64,000 bases of DNA from Streptomyces sp. TP-A0356 (GCF_001417775.1 NZ_BBZJ01000023.1:124001-188000), one strand, 5' to 3'. Positions 33,903 through 43,058 are shown, counted from the first letter of the stretch. Numbers and translations: made by a program. The notes: generated by a model not told the origin, from the sequence alone.

Positions 33903-35867
33903 ATGGTGCGGACCCTGGAGTACGGGGCCTGGCCCTCGCCCATCGACGCGTCACTCGCCGCCGCGCACGACGGGCAGCCGGAGTCGGTGGGCTTCGTCGG
34001 CGACGAGGCGTGGTGGATCGAGCCGCGTCCCACCGAGGGCGGCCGCCGCACCCTCGTCCGGCGCACGGCGGACGGCAGGGAGGAGTCGGTGCTGCCCCCT
34101 TCGTGGAACGTGCGCAGCCGCGTCATGGAGTACGGCGGCCGGCCCTGGGCCGGGGCGATGCGGCCCGGCGGCCCACTGGTGGTGTTCGTGAACTTCGCGG
34201 ACCAGCGGCTGTACGCGTACGAGCCCGCGGCCCCCGGTGCCGGGCCGCGTCCGCTCACCCCACTCTCCCCGGTGGGCGGCGGACTGCGCTGGGTGGATCC
34301 GCAGGTGCATGCCGAGCGCGGCGAAGTCTGGTGCGTGCTGGAGGAGTTCACCGGCGACGGCCCCACGCACGTTCGCCGGGTGGCCGCGGCCGTACCACTG
34401 GACGGTTCGGCCGCACAGGACCGGGACTCCGTACGCGAACTCACCGACGCGCGCCACCGGTTCGTCACCGGGCCTCGCCTGTCGCCGGACGGGCGGCGTG
34501 CGGTCTGGCTCGCCTGGGACCATCCGCGCATGCCGTGGGACGGCACCGAGCTCGTCGTCGCCGAGGTCAGAGGCGAGGGCACGTTCGGGGAGCCGCGCAC
34601 GGTCGCCGGCGGCCCCGACGAGTCGATCGCCCAGGCCGAGTGGGCATCCGACGGCTCCCTGCTGTACGTCAGTGACCGCACCGGCTGGTGGAACCTGTAC
34701 CGCGACGACGTGCCGCTGTGCCCTCGCGAGGAGGAGTTCGGCGGGCCCCTGTGGAAGGTCGGACTGCGATGGTTCGCGCCCCTGGAGAACGGCCTGATCG
34801 CGGTCGTGCACGGCAGGGGCGCGAGCCGGCTCGGGATCCTCGACCCCGACAGGGGCGAGGTGGTGGACACGGCCGGCCCCTGGACGGAGTTCGCCGCCAC
34901 ACTCGCCGTGCACGGCAGCCGGATCGTCGCCGTCGGCGCCGGCCCCCGCAGCGCCTACGAGGTCGTCGAACTGGACTGCCGCACCGGCCGCACCCGGGTG
35001 ATCGGCGCCGCCCACGAGGACCCGGTGGACCCCGCTCACTACCCCGAACCACGGATCCGCACCTTCACCGGCCCGGGTGGCCGCGAGATCCACGCGCACA
35101 TCCATCCGCCGCACCACCCCGACCACGTCGCGCCCGACCACGAGCTGCCGCCGTACGTGGTGTGGGCGCACGGCGGGCCCACGAGCCGTTCCCCGCACGT
35201 CCTCGATCTGGAGATCGCCTACTTCACCTCACGCGGCATCGGCGTCGCCGAGGTCGACTACGGCGGTTCCACCGGATACGGGCGCGAGTATCGCAACCGG
35301 CTGCGCGAGCAGTGGGGCGTCGTCGACGTCGAGGACTGCGCGGCCGTCGCGCTCACCCTGGCGGACGAGGGCACCGCGGACCGTGACCGGCTCGCCGTAC
35401 GCGGCGGCAGCGCGGGCGGCTGGACGACGGCCGTGTCCCTGACGACCACCGACGTGTACGCCTGCGGGACGATCCTCTACCCGGTCCTGGACCCGGTGAG
35501 CTGGGGCTCGGGGGAGACCCATGACTTCGAGTCGCGGTACCTGGAGACACTGGTCGGGCCGTACGCCGAGGTGCCCGCCCGGTACGCCGAGCGCTCACCC
35601 CTGGAGCACGCCGACCGGATCACCGCCCCGTTCCTGCTGCTGCAGGGACTGGACGACGCCATCTGCCCGCCCGCGCAGTGCGAGCGTTTCCTGGCCCGGC
35701 TGGCGGGGCGGCGGATCCCGCACGCCTACATCGCCTTCGAGGGCGAGGGGCACGGCTTCACACGGGCTGAGACCATGGTGCGTGTCCTGGAGGCCGAGCT
35801 GTCCCTGTACGCGCAGGTCTTCGGGCTGAACCCGCCCGGCATTCCCACCCTGGAGCTGACCAAGTGA
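33903..35867 (+). CDS. S9 family prolyl oligopeptidase/acylaminoacyl peptidase
   Basis: A 654-aa cytosolic serine peptidase. The N-terminal part (about 30-380) is a beta-propeller with WD40-like strands (RLSPDGRRAVWLAW). The C-terminal alpha/beta-hydrolase has the oxyanion-side VWAHGGPTSRS, the nucleophile GGSAGGW with Ser503, the acid in LLLQGLDDAICPP and the base in EGEGHGF. The propeller restricts access to short peptides. It lies between the M20 and S66 genes and its stop overlaps the next start. Confidence 0.92.
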   Translation: MVRTLEYGAWPSPIDASLAAAHDGQPESVGFVGDEAWWIEPRPTEGGRRTLVRRTADGREESVLPPSWNVRSRVMEYGGRPWAGAMRPGGPLVVFVNFADQRLYAYEPAAPGAGPRPLTPLSPVGGGLRWVDPQVHAERGEVWCVLEEFTGDGPTHVRRVAAAVPLDGSAAQDRDSVRELTDARHRFVTGPRLSPDGRRAVWLAWDHPRMPWDGTELVVAEVRGEGTFGEPRTVAGGPDESIAQAEWASDGSLLYVSDRTGWWNLYRDDVPLCPREEEFGGPLWKVGLRWFAPLENGLIAVVHGRGASRLGILDPDRGEVVDTAGPWTEFAATLAVHGSRIVAVGAGPRSAYEVVELDCRTGRTRVIGAAHEDPVDPAHYPEPRIRTFTGPGGREIHAHIHPPHHPDHVAPDHELPPYVVWAHGGPTSRSPHVLDLEIAYFTSRGIGVAEVDYGGSTGYGREYRNRLREQWGVVDVEDCAAVALTLADEGTADRDRLAVRGGSAGGWTTAVSLTTTDVYACGTILYPVLDPVSWGSGETHDFESRYLETLVGPYAEVPARYAERSPLEHADRITAPFLLLQGLDDAICPPAQCERFLARLAGRRIPHAYIAFEGEGHGFTRAETMVRVLEAELSLYAQVFGLNPPGIPTLELTK

Positions 35868-36787
35868 CACCTCTTGTACGGCCGCCCAGGCTCGTCCCCG
35901 GTGACCGCGTGGCCGTTGTCGCGTCCAGCGGACCCGTCCGCGAGGAGCGACTCGCCGCCGGGCTCGACATCCTGCGCGCCTGGGACCTGGATCCCGTCGT
36001 GGCCCCGCACGTCCTCGACCGGCACCCCGACTTCCCCTATCTCGCGGGCACCGACGCCGACCGGGCCGCCGACCTCCAGTCCGCGTGGTGCGACCCCGAC
36101 GTGGCGGCGGTGCTGTGCGCGCGGGGCGGGTACGGGGCACAGCGCATGGTGGACCTGCTCGACTGGGCGGCGTTGCGGGCCGCCGGGCCCAAGGTGCTGG
36201 TCGGCTTCAGCGACGTCACCGCGCTGCACGAGGCGTTCGCGGCCCGGCTGGGCCTGGCCACGCTGCACGGGCCGATGGTGTCGGCCGTCGACTTCCTCAA
36301 GAGCGCACGGGCGCAGGAGCATCTACGGGCGACGCTGTTCGAGCCGGAATCGGTGCGGACCATCAGATCCGGCGGCGCCGCACTGGTGCCCGGCCGCGCC
36401 CGGGGAGTCACCCTGGGCGGCTGTCTGAGCATGCTCGCGTCCGAACTCGGCACCCCGCACGCGCGGTCCGGCGCCCGGGGCGGGCTGCTGCTGATCGAGG
36501 ACATCGGCGAGGAGCCGTACCGCATCGACCGGATCCTCACCCAGCTCCTGCGCTCGGGCTGGCTCGACGGGGTCGCCGGAATCGCCCTCGGCTCATGGGA
36601 GGGGTGCGGCCCCTACGAGGAGCTGCGCCCGGTCCTCGTCGACCGGCTCGGCGGCCTCGGGGTGCCGGTCGTGGAGGAGTTCGGATTCGGCCATGGACAG
36701 GGCGCGTTGACGGTGCCGTTCGGGGTGGCGGCCGAACTGGACTCGGCGGCAGGGACCTTGACGTTGGAGGTGCCGGCGCTGGCGTAG
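35864..36787 (+). CDS. S66 family LD-carboxypeptidase
   Basis: The protein has 307 aa from a GTG that overlaps the upstream stop (GTGA). It has RLVPGDRVAVVASSGP near the start, ARGGYGAQR, the nucleophile Ser116 in GFSD, the Glu in LLIEDIGEEPYRIDR and the His in EFGFGHG, together the Ser-Glu-His triad of LD-carboxypeptidases. It cleaves the L,D bond that releases terminal D-Ala from murein tetrapeptides; some family members hydrolyse acylated peptides such as microcin C7. With DppA it suggests use or recycling of D-amino-acid-containing peptides. Confidence 0.9.
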   Translation: MTPLVRPPRLVPGDRVAVVASSGPVREERLAAGLDILRAWDLDPVVAPHVLDRHPDFPYLAGTDADRAADLQSAWCDPDVAAVLCARGGYGAQRMVDLLDWAALRAAGPKVLVGFSDVTALHEAFAARLGLATLHGPMVSAVDFLKSARAQEHLRATLFEPESVRTIRSGGAALVPGRARGVTLGGCLSMLASELGTPHARSGARGGLLLIEDIGEEPYRIDRILTQLLRSGWLDGVAGIALGSWEGCGPYEELRPVLVDRLGGLGVPVVEEFGFGHGQGALTVPFGVAAELDSAAGTLTLEVPALA

Positions 36788-36895
36788 CGGGCCGCCGGCC
36801 CGGTGCCGGACCGGCGCGAGGACACAGATGCGCCGCAACTCACTGTTGTGGCAGGCTCGTTGGGCTGTGGACGGCGGAGCGACGGGGGACGCACG

Positions 36896-37425
36896 ATGCG
36901 GCTGCGCGGACGGGACGGTCCGCCGACGGTCATCAACGAGTTCAACGGCGGATCGGCCGACTACGTGGTGATGACCGGGTCGGTGCAGGGGGCATCCATG
37001 TGCACCTGCACCGACCGGAGTCCGCGGGGCGTGTCCCGCTGTTCGGGTTCCTCCTCCCGCTCGTGGCTGCCACGGCAGCGGTCTGGCTCTTCATCCTCAC
37101 GGGCAAGTGGGTGGCGCTCCTCGTCGCGGCGCTGATGGTCGTCGTCGCCGTCCGGCGGGTGCACGCCGCCCAGCGCGGGGCGAGGGGCCGCGACATCTTC
37201 CTGCCGGACGCGTGCCTGGACACGACCGCCGCCGTGCTCGCCTCCCGGCTGCGCTCCGTCTACGACCGGGAGGAGCGGCTCGCCCGTATTCACGACCCCG
37301 TCCCACTGCGCGTGAGCTGGGCCGAGGCGGACCCGCTGTTCGCGGACCACGGGACCAACATCCTGGACGGCGGGGACGGGCCGCTCGATCTCACCGGTGA
37401 ACTGCCCGGCGTGGCGAACGCGACG
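36896..37425 (+). pseudogene. Remnant of a NACHT-type membrane NTPase gene, frameshifted and truncated
   Basis: From the ATG at 36896 the frame reads MRLRGRDGPPTVINEFNGGS and then ADYVVMTGSVQG, the N-terminal motif seen ahead of many actinobacterial NACHT/NB-ARC proteins. At the G5 run 36988-36992 the frame breaks; adding one G gives QGGIHVHLHRPES and continues into two transmembrane helices (FGFLLPLVAATAAVWLFILT, KWVALLVAALMVVVAVRRVH) and a juxtamembrane part (RDIFLPDACLDTTAAVLASR, LRSVYDREERLARIHDPVPL, RVSWAEADPLFADHGTNILD). Homology stops near 37420, just where the P-loop ATPase should begin. I call it a pseudogene; the frameshift alone could be a sequencing error, the truncation is not. 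The rest, to 37659, shows nothing recognisable. Confidence 0.65.
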
Positions 37426-37659
37426 TCTGCGCCCACACCACGCCCGCGGTCCGCTGAGTGCGTCACCCGTCCGGCCCCCACCGGCCGGGCGGTGTCGGCC
37501 TTGGCCGTTCATCCTGGTCGTATGAGCGCGAGGACCTCCCGGAGGGCCGGGACGAGCGGCGGGGTGCAGCAGGGGCGGGGGCAGTGGCTGATCGGGGGGC
37601 CGTGCGGGGCGCTCTTCGTGAGTCGGCGCGGCTGAGTCCCGTTCACGTACGGTGTCGAC

Positions 37660-38205
37660 GTGCCTGAGACTCATGGATACCTCACCGAAGGCCCCCGCGT
37701 GGGGATACGCCACTTCACCCCCGCCGACGGGGCCGAGTTCACCGCCCGGGCACGGGAGAGCAGGGACCTGCACCACCCCTGGTTGTTCCCGCCGGTCACC
37801 GCCGCGGCCTACGCCGCGTACGCGGGGCGGCTCATCGAGGACCCGACGAAGGCCGGGTTCCTGGTGTGCGAGAGGGACGGCGGGGGCATCGCCGGCTTCA
37901 TCAACATCAACAACATCGTCGAGGGCGGCTTCCTGAGCGGGGCCCTCGGATACGGCGCCTTCGCGCACGCCGCCGGGCGCGGGCTGATGTCGGAGGGCCT
38001 CCACCTGGTGGTGCGGTACGCGTTCGGGCCCATGGGGCTGCACCGGCTGGAGATCAATGTGCAGCCCCTCAATGCCGCCTCGATCGCCCTCGCCCGGCGC
38101 TGCGGCTTCCGGTTGGAAGGCTTCTCACCGGACATGATCTACGTCGACGGTGCCTGGCGGGATCACGAGCGCTGGGCCATCACCGCCGAGATGGTCCGGA
38201 AGTGA
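37660..38205 (+). CDS. GNAT family N-acetyltransferase (RimJ/RimL type)
   Basis: The protein has 181 aa from a GTG start. The acetyl-CoA-binding region is LGYGAFAHAAGRGLMSEGLH (about 105-124), and the C-terminal part shows the RimJ/RimL pattern GLHRLEINVQPLNAASIALA then RRCGFRLEG and WRDHERWAI. It would acetylate an amine or a protein N-terminus. The substrate is unknown. It is convergent with the NCS1 transporter gene, separated by 21 bp. Confidence 0.88.
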   Translation: MPETHGYLTEGPRVGIRHFTPADGAEFTARARESRDLHHPWLFPPVTAAAYAAYAGRLIEDPTKAGFLVCERDGGGIAGFININNIVEGGFLSGALGYGAFAHAAGRGLMSEGLHLVVRYAFGPMGLHRLEINVQPLNAASIALARRCGFRLEGFSPDMIYVDGAWRDHERWAITAEMVRK

Positions 38206-38226
38206 TCCCGCCACCGGTCCGGCTCC

Positions 38227-39960
38227 TCAGCGCTCGGACCGGACCGTCGGCATGGCGAGGTCGACCGCACCGGTGTTCGGACCGCCCTTGCAGGAGTCGT
38301 GGCAGGCCTTCTCCAGGCTGCAGCACAGTGAGCAGATCGCGCCGGAGTGGTACGGGCAGCGCGCCATGTCGGGACGTTCGAAGGTGTCCGCGCACACCGA
38401 GCAGGTGAGCGTCGCCGCGGAAGGCAGTCCCTGGGGGTCGAGCAGTGGCTCGTCCAGGTCGTCGCGGCGGGCGATGTAGTACTTGCCCCGGGTCAGCACC
38501 GCGAACAGCGGGGAGAGCACCATCGCCAGGAACAGCGCGATGAACGGGGAGTAGGCCTTGCCCAGGGCGCCGAAGGCCTCGAAGTACGCGGCGATCGAGA
38601 CCGCCGAGGCGATCAGCATCGAGCCGAAGCCGACCGGGTTGAAGTGGTGGAGGTGGGCCCGCTTGAACTCGATGTAGGACGGACTCAGCTTCAGCGGCTT
38701 GTTGATGACCAGGTCCGCCACCACCGCGCCGATCCACGCGATGGCGACGTTCGAGTAGAAGCCCAGCACTGTGTTGAGGAACCCGAACACGCCGCCTTCC
38801 ATCAGCGCGAGCGCGATACCGACGTTGAGGAAGATGTAGACCACACGCCCGGGGTGACGGTGAGTCAGCCGGGAGAAGAAGTTCGACCAGGACAGCGAGC
38901 CCGAGTACGCGTTCGTCGAGTTGATCTTGATCTGGGAGAGGATCACGAAGAACGTCGCAAGGCCGAGGGCGACCGGCGCGGCGAAGGTCCTGAAACCGTG
39001 GACGTACTGCTGGATGGGCTCGTTCGCCTGGGCGAGCCCCACGCTGCCGGCGATGCAGAAGGCCAGGAACGCCCCGCCGATCTGCTTCGCCGCGCCGAGC
39101 ACCACCCAGCCCGGGCCGGCGGAGAGCACCGCGCCCCACCACTTCTTCGCGTTCTGCGGCGTCTTGTCGGGCATGAATCGGAGGTAGTCGACCTGCTCAC
39201 CGATCTGCGCGATCAGTGACAGCGCCACGCCCGCGCCCGCGCCGACGCCGAGCAGGCTGATACCGGAGCCGGTCGGCGAGTTCCCGGCGAAGTGGGTGAA
39301 CTCCGAGAACCTGCCGGGCTCCTGGATCGCGATCGACACGAACGGCGCGACCATGAGGACCAGCCAGATCGGCTGGGTCCACACCTGCATCTTCGACAGC
39401 GCCGTCATCCCGTAGATCACCAGCGGCAGGATGACCAGCGAACAGACGAGGTAACCGATGGCCAGCGGGATGTGCAGGCCCAGCTCCAGGGCCTGCGCCA
39501 TGATCGACCCTTCGAGGGCGAAGAAGATGAAGGTGAAGCTGGCGTAGATGACCGATGTCAGGGTGGAGCCCAGATAGCCGAAGCCGGCGCCCCGGGTCAG
39601 CAGGTCCATGTCGATCGAGTACTTCGCCGAGTAGTACGAGACCGGAATGCCGGTGAGGAAGATGACCACCGCCGCGGCGAGGATCGCCACCATGGCGCTG
39701 GAGAAGCCATGGGAGATCGCGATCGAGCCGCCGATGGCGAAGTCAGCGAGATACGCGATACCGCCCAGGGCCGTGGTGGCCACCACGTACGGAGTCCACC
39801 GGCGGAAGGACTTCGGGGCATACCGCAGCGAGTAGTCCTCCAGCGTGTCGTTGTGCGTCCAGCCGTTGTAGGTCCGGCCCGCCGCGTCGGCCTGCCCGGC
39901 CTTCGTGTCGGCCGCTTCCGGCGGGGACGCCGGCGTCCGGTCGTCGACGATCTCCGTCAC
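38227..39960 (-). CDS. NCS1-family purine/cytosine-type permease with Cys-rich C-terminal tail
   Basis: The protein has 577 aa from the GTG at 39960, with GGAGGAGGAG upstream. About twelve hydrophobic segments start near residue 55 (TPYVVATTALGGIAYLADFA). QIKINSTNAYSGSLSWSNFF and the YSNVAIAWIGAVVADLVINK segment are typical of the NCS1 family. After the last helices, the final 60 residues form a soluble tail with CSVC, then C, H, CSLCC, C and C (TLTCSVCADTFERPDMARCP to ACHDSC), which looks like a metal-binding treble-clef or zinc-ribbon module. Ordinary NCS1 transporters lack it. The substrate, perhaps a nucleobase or hydantoin, is not readable. Confidence 0.88.
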   Translation of the reverse strand: MTEIVDDRTPASPPEAADTKAGQADAAGRTYNGWTHNDTLEDYSLRYAPKSFRRWTPYVVATTALGGIAYLADFAIGGSIAISHGFSSAMVAILAAAVVIFLTGIPVSYYSAKYSIDMDLLTRGAGFGYLGSTLTSVIYASFTFIFFALEGSIMAQALELGLHIPLAIGYLVCSLVILPLVIYGMTALSKMQVWTQPIWLVLMVAPFVSIAIQEPGRFSEFTHFAGNSPTGSGISLLGVGAGAGVALSLIAQIGEQVDYLRFMPDKTPQNAKKWWGAVLSAGPGWVVLGAAKQIGGAFLAFCIAGSVGLAQANEPIQQYVHGFRTFAAPVALGLATFFVILSQIKINSTNAYSGSLSWSNFFSRLTHRHPGRVVYIFLNVGIALALMEGGVFGFLNTVLGFYSNVAIAWIGAVVADLVINKPLKLSPSYIEFKRAHLHHFNPVGFGSMLIASAVSIAAYFEAFGALGKAYSPFIALFLAMVLSPLFAVLTRGKYYIARRDDLDEPLLDPQGLPSAATLTCSVCADTFERPDMARCPYHSGAICSLCCSLEKACHDSCKGGPNTGAVDLAMPTVRSER

Positions 39961-40143
39961 GACTCCTCCTCCTCGCACGCAGGAAGTCACCTCCCGACGG
40001 CCCGGGAGGAGTTCCACGGAAGAGTCCCGCCGCAATATTTCCCGACCGTTTCGAAGCCTTTACGAAGCTCCGGGGATCCGGGCGCCTTTGCGGAATCCTG
40101 ACCGGCAGAGCCCCTGGTCAGGTCATCGGCGGCCGGGTTCCAT

Positions 40144-42099
40144 GTGGTGGTGACGACGATCCGACGTGACGCAGTGACGCTGCCCGCCGCGGCGCTGGGC
40201 CCCGACAATCCGCTGCCCCCGTTGCGGCCGCTCGACGAGGTGCACCGCATCGAGGACCGGGACAGGGAGGACCTGCCGGGCGACATGGCCCGGCAGATCG
40301 GCTACGCGCCCCTGCGGGGCCTGCTGCCCGTACGGCTGCGCGACGGCTACGGCAGAACACGGGAGCCCCGGCGCATCGACACCCTCGTGATCGAGAACGA
40401 CCGGCTGCGCGCCACCGTGCTGCCCGGCCTCGGCGGGCGGGTCGCGTCGCTGTTCCACAAGCCGACCGGCCGCGAACTCCTCTACCGCAACCCGGTCTTC
40501 CAGCCCGCCTCCTTCGCACTCAACGGTGCCTGGTTCTCCGGTGGCATCGAGTGGAACATCGGCGCCACCGGCCACACCACCCTCTCCTGCTCACCCCTGC
40601 ACGCGGCCCGGGTCACCGCGCCCGACGGCGGTGAGATGCTGCGCCTGTGGGAGTGGGAGCGCCTGCGCGACCTGCCCTTCCAGGTCGACCTCTGGCTGCC
40701 GGAGGGCTCCGACTTCCTCTACGTCGGCGTCCGCGTCCGCAATCCGCACGAGGGGCCGGCGCCGGTGTACTGGTGGTCCAACATCGCCGTACCGGAGGAG
40801 TGCCGGGTCCTGGCCCCGGCCCAGGAGGCCTGGCACTTCGGATACACCCGCCGGCTGCGCCGGGTGCCGGTGCCGTCGTACGACGGTGTGGACCGCACCT
40901 ACCCCCTCAACAGCGCCCATGCCGCCGACTACTTCTACGAGGTGCCCGGTGGACGCCGCCGCTGGATCGCCGCGCTCGGCGAGGACGGTCATGGGCTGGT
41001 GCAGACGTCGACCGATGTGCTGCGCGGGCGGAAACTGTTCGTCTGGGGCACCGGTGCCGGGGGGCGCCGCTGGCAGGAGTGGCTCACCGAACCGGGCACC
41101 GGCGGCTACTGCGAGATCCAGGCCGGGCTGGCCCGCACCCAGCTGGAGCACGTACGGCTGGACGCCGAGAGCGAGGTGTCCTGGCTGGAGGCCTACGGGC
41201 CACTGAGCGCTCGGCGGGAGGGGGAGTGGAACGCCGTTGTTCGGGGCGCCGAGGCACGGCTGGAAGCCGCCCTGCCGCGTGCCGCGGTCGACGCCGCGTA
41301 CGAGGCGTGGAAGCCGTACGCCGACGTCGATCCGGCAGAGCAGCTCGCCGTCGGTTCCGGCTGGGGGGCGCTCGAAGTGAGGCGCTCCGGCGCCAAGTTG
41401 CCGGGCACGCCCTTCGAGGAGTCGACGCTCGGCGAGGCACAGGCGCCCTGGCTGGAGCTGTTGCGGTCCGGTTCCTTCCCCGAGCCGCGGCGGGTCGGGC
41501 CGCCGGGTGAGACGCTCGTGGCGCCGCACTGGCGGGACATGCTGGAGACCGCGCCCGCACGGCCCCTGACGGAGTATCACCTCGGGGTCGCCCAGTGGCA
41601 TGCGGGCGACCGCGCCCAGGCGGTGCGCAGTTGGGAGCGCGCCCTGCACCTGGCGCCGTCGCTCTGGCCCATGCTGCGCTGTCTCGCCGTGGCCGACCAG
41701 GAGGCAGGACACCGCGAGCGTGCCGCCGACCGGTACGCCGAGGCGTTCGACGACCTGTGCCAGGAGCGGCGCGACGCCGGGGAGAGCTGGACGGCCGCCA
41801 CGGCGGCGCTCGGCCGCGAGGCGATCGAGGCGCTGCTGGCGGTGGGCCGTACCGAGGACGCGCGCGCCGTGTGGCGGCGGCTGCACCCCGCGACGCGCGG
41901 GCGCGGCCGCTTCCGGCTGACCGAGGCCCGGATACTGCTCGCGCAGGGTGACCGGGACGGCGCCCGGGCCCTCCTCGACGCCGGGTTCGAGGTCGAGGAC
42001 CTGCGGGAGGGCGCGGAGACGATCGGCGAACTGTGGGCCCGGATCACCGACGAACCACTCCCGGCACGCTACGACTTCCGGATGCGGCCCGAGGACTAG
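40144..42099 (+). CDS. DUF5107 domain protein with C-terminal TPR region
   Basis: A 651-aa protein. The N-terminal two thirds match DUF5107 proteins, with aldose-1-epimerase-like beta-sandwich features: TVLPGLGGRVASLFHKPTGR, GIEWNIGATGHT and VYWWSNIAVPEE. From about residue 470 the sequence becomes helical TPR-like repeats (YHLGVAQWHAGDRAQAVRSW, RALHLAPSLWPMLRCLAVAD, ARILLAQGDRDGARALLDAG). Such proteins are thought to act on sugars; no reaction is established. Its promoter region is shared with the divergent NCS1 gene (39961-40143). Its stop overlaps the stop of the convergent VOC gene. Confidence 0.85.
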   Translation: MVVTTIRRDAVTLPAAALGPDNPLPPLRPLDEVHRIEDRDREDLPGDMARQIGYAPLRGLLPVRLRDGYGRTREPRRIDTLVIENDRLRATVLPGLGGRVASLFHKPTGRELLYRNPVFQPASFALNGAWFSGGIEWNIGATGHTTLSCSPLHAARVTAPDGGEMLRLWEWERLRDLPFQVDLWLPEGSDFLYVGVRVRNPHEGPAPVYWWSNIAVPEECRVLAPAQEAWHFGYTRRLRRVPVPSYDGVDRTYPLNSAHAADYFYEVPGGRRRWIAALGEDGHGLVQTSTDVLRGRKLFVWGTGAGGRRWQEWLTEPGTGGYCEIQAGLARTQLEHVRLDAESEVSWLEAYGPLSARREGEWNAVVRGAEARLEAALPRAAVDAAYEAWKPYADVDPAEQLAVGSGWGALEVRRSGAKLPGTPFEESTLGEAQAPWLELLRSGSFPEPRRVGPPGETLVAPHWRDMLETAPARPLTEYHLGVAQWHAGDRAQAVRSWERALHLAPSLWPMLRCLAVADQEAGHRERAADRYAEAFDDLCQERRDAGESWTAATAALGREAIEALLAVGRTEDARAVWRRLHPATRGRGRFRLTEARILLAQGDRDGARALLDAGFEVEDLREGAETIGELWARITDEPLPARYDFRMRPED

Positions 42100-42449
42100 G
42101 CGGCCGGTCGGCGGTCCACGTACTCGTACACCGCTCCGTCCGGATGGGCCGCGAGCAGATTCCGGCCCGCCGGCGTCGGCACCGGGCCCGCGATGATGCG
42201 GGCGCCGAGGTCGGTCAGCACCCGGTGGGCCTCGTCCACGTCCTGGACGGCGATCGTGGCCGCCACCTTGCGCAGCACCTCCAGCTCCGACTCGGGGCCG
42301 CTCATCAACAGGAAGCAGCCGACCGCGGCCACCTGGACACCGCCGCGTTCGAACCGGAGAGCTCTGCCGCCCGCGAGACGCTCGTAGAAGGGGACCGCGG
42401 TGTCCAGATCGTCGACGCAGATACGCAGCGAGGCTCCGAGAATCTCCAT
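42096..42449 (-). CDS. VOC (glyoxalase/bleomycin-resistance) family protein
   Basis: The protein has 117 aa from the ATG at 42449. It has the two betaalphabetabetabeta modules of the vicinal-oxygen-chelate fold: ASLRICVDDLDTAVPFYERL and VDEAHRVLTDLGARIIAGPV, with the final strand HPDGAVYEYVDRR containing the usual Glu ligand position. It may be a small dioxygenase-like or binding protein; no substrate is evident. Convergent genes share the CTAG at 42096-42099 as overlapping stops. Confidence 0.83.
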   Translation of the reverse strand: MEILGASLRICVDDLDTAVPFYERLAGGRALRFERGGVQVAAVGCFLLMSGPESELEVLRKVAATIAVQDVDEAHRVLTDLGARIIAGPVPTPAGRNLLAAHPDGAVYEYVDRRPAA

Positions 42450-42554
42450 GGGTACGAGCCTAGTTGGGGGTGGCCCGGGAGGAGATCGATTCGGACCGAT
42501 CGCGGGCGCGCGCACGCGGCGTTACGGGCGCTCGGGCCCGGGTACTCGGCGGCC

Positions 42555-43055
42555 ATGAACCGCATGGATCACCTGGAACATCTGGACAAGCACCTGGTCG
42601 ACGAACTGGCGCAGGTGGCCCGTGAGGCCGTGCGCGACGAGCTGCGCGCGCAGACGCGCAAGCAGCGCCGCACGGCCGCGCTCTACGCCGCGTCCGGCGC
42701 CGTCGGCCTGTACGCGGGCGCCGCGCTGGCACTCGCCCTCGGTCTGGCGCTGGGGCTCGCCCTCCCCGCCTGGGCCGCCGCGCTGATCATGGCGGCGGTG
42801 CTGGGTGTGGCCGCGTATCTGCTGCGCGGCGCAGCCCGTTCGGGCGGCCACGGGGCCGTGTCGCCGGCAACCGGCGGCGGGGTCACCGGCGGTACGCCGT
42901 CGAGGGGGCCCGGGACGCCGTACCCGCCGATGCCGCCCGTCGCGCCCGGGGCCCCGGGGACCGGAGCTCCGACGCCGGGCATCCCCGACGCGGCCGCGCC
43001 GGGTGCCGCAGCGCCCGGACCGGACCCGGGGACACCGCACCACCCGGACCGGTGA
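42555..43055 (+). CDS. Phage-holin-superfamily (DUF1469-like) membrane protein
   Basis: The protein has 166 aa from the ATG at 42555. An amphipathic N-terminal helix (HLEHLDKHLVDELAQVAREA) precedes two transmembrane helices (about 44-65 and 68-85, AALYAASGAVGLYAGAALAL, ALGLALPAWAAALIMAAVLG). A proline/glycine/alanine-rich tail follows, rich in TP, AP and PG repeats. The superfamily name comes from fold similarity; in Streptomyces these are housekeeping envelope proteins, and nothing else here suggests a phage. It is 3 bp upstream of the SDR gene, so the two are cotranscribed. Confidence 0.78.
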   Translation: MNRMDHLEHLDKHLVDELAQVAREAVRDELRAQTRKQRRTAALYAASGAVGLYAGAALALALGLALGLALPAWAAALIMAAVLGVAAYLLRGAARSGGHGAVSPATGGGVTGGTPSRGPGTPYPPMPPVAPGAPGTGAPTPGIPDAAAPGAAAPGPDPGTPHHPDR

Positions 43056-43058
43056 GAG

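Noticed and set aside
36085..37635. 516-codon frame spanning the LD-carboxypeptidase gene and the NACHT remnant
   Set aside because: Its first half is out of frame with the real S66 gene; only the part after about 36993 shows real homology and it is annotated as a pseudogene.
42555..43055. Possible prophage because of the holin-like domain
   Set aside because: No integrase, portal, tail or lysin gene nearby, and holin-superfamily membrane proteins are common chromosomal genes in Streptomyces.
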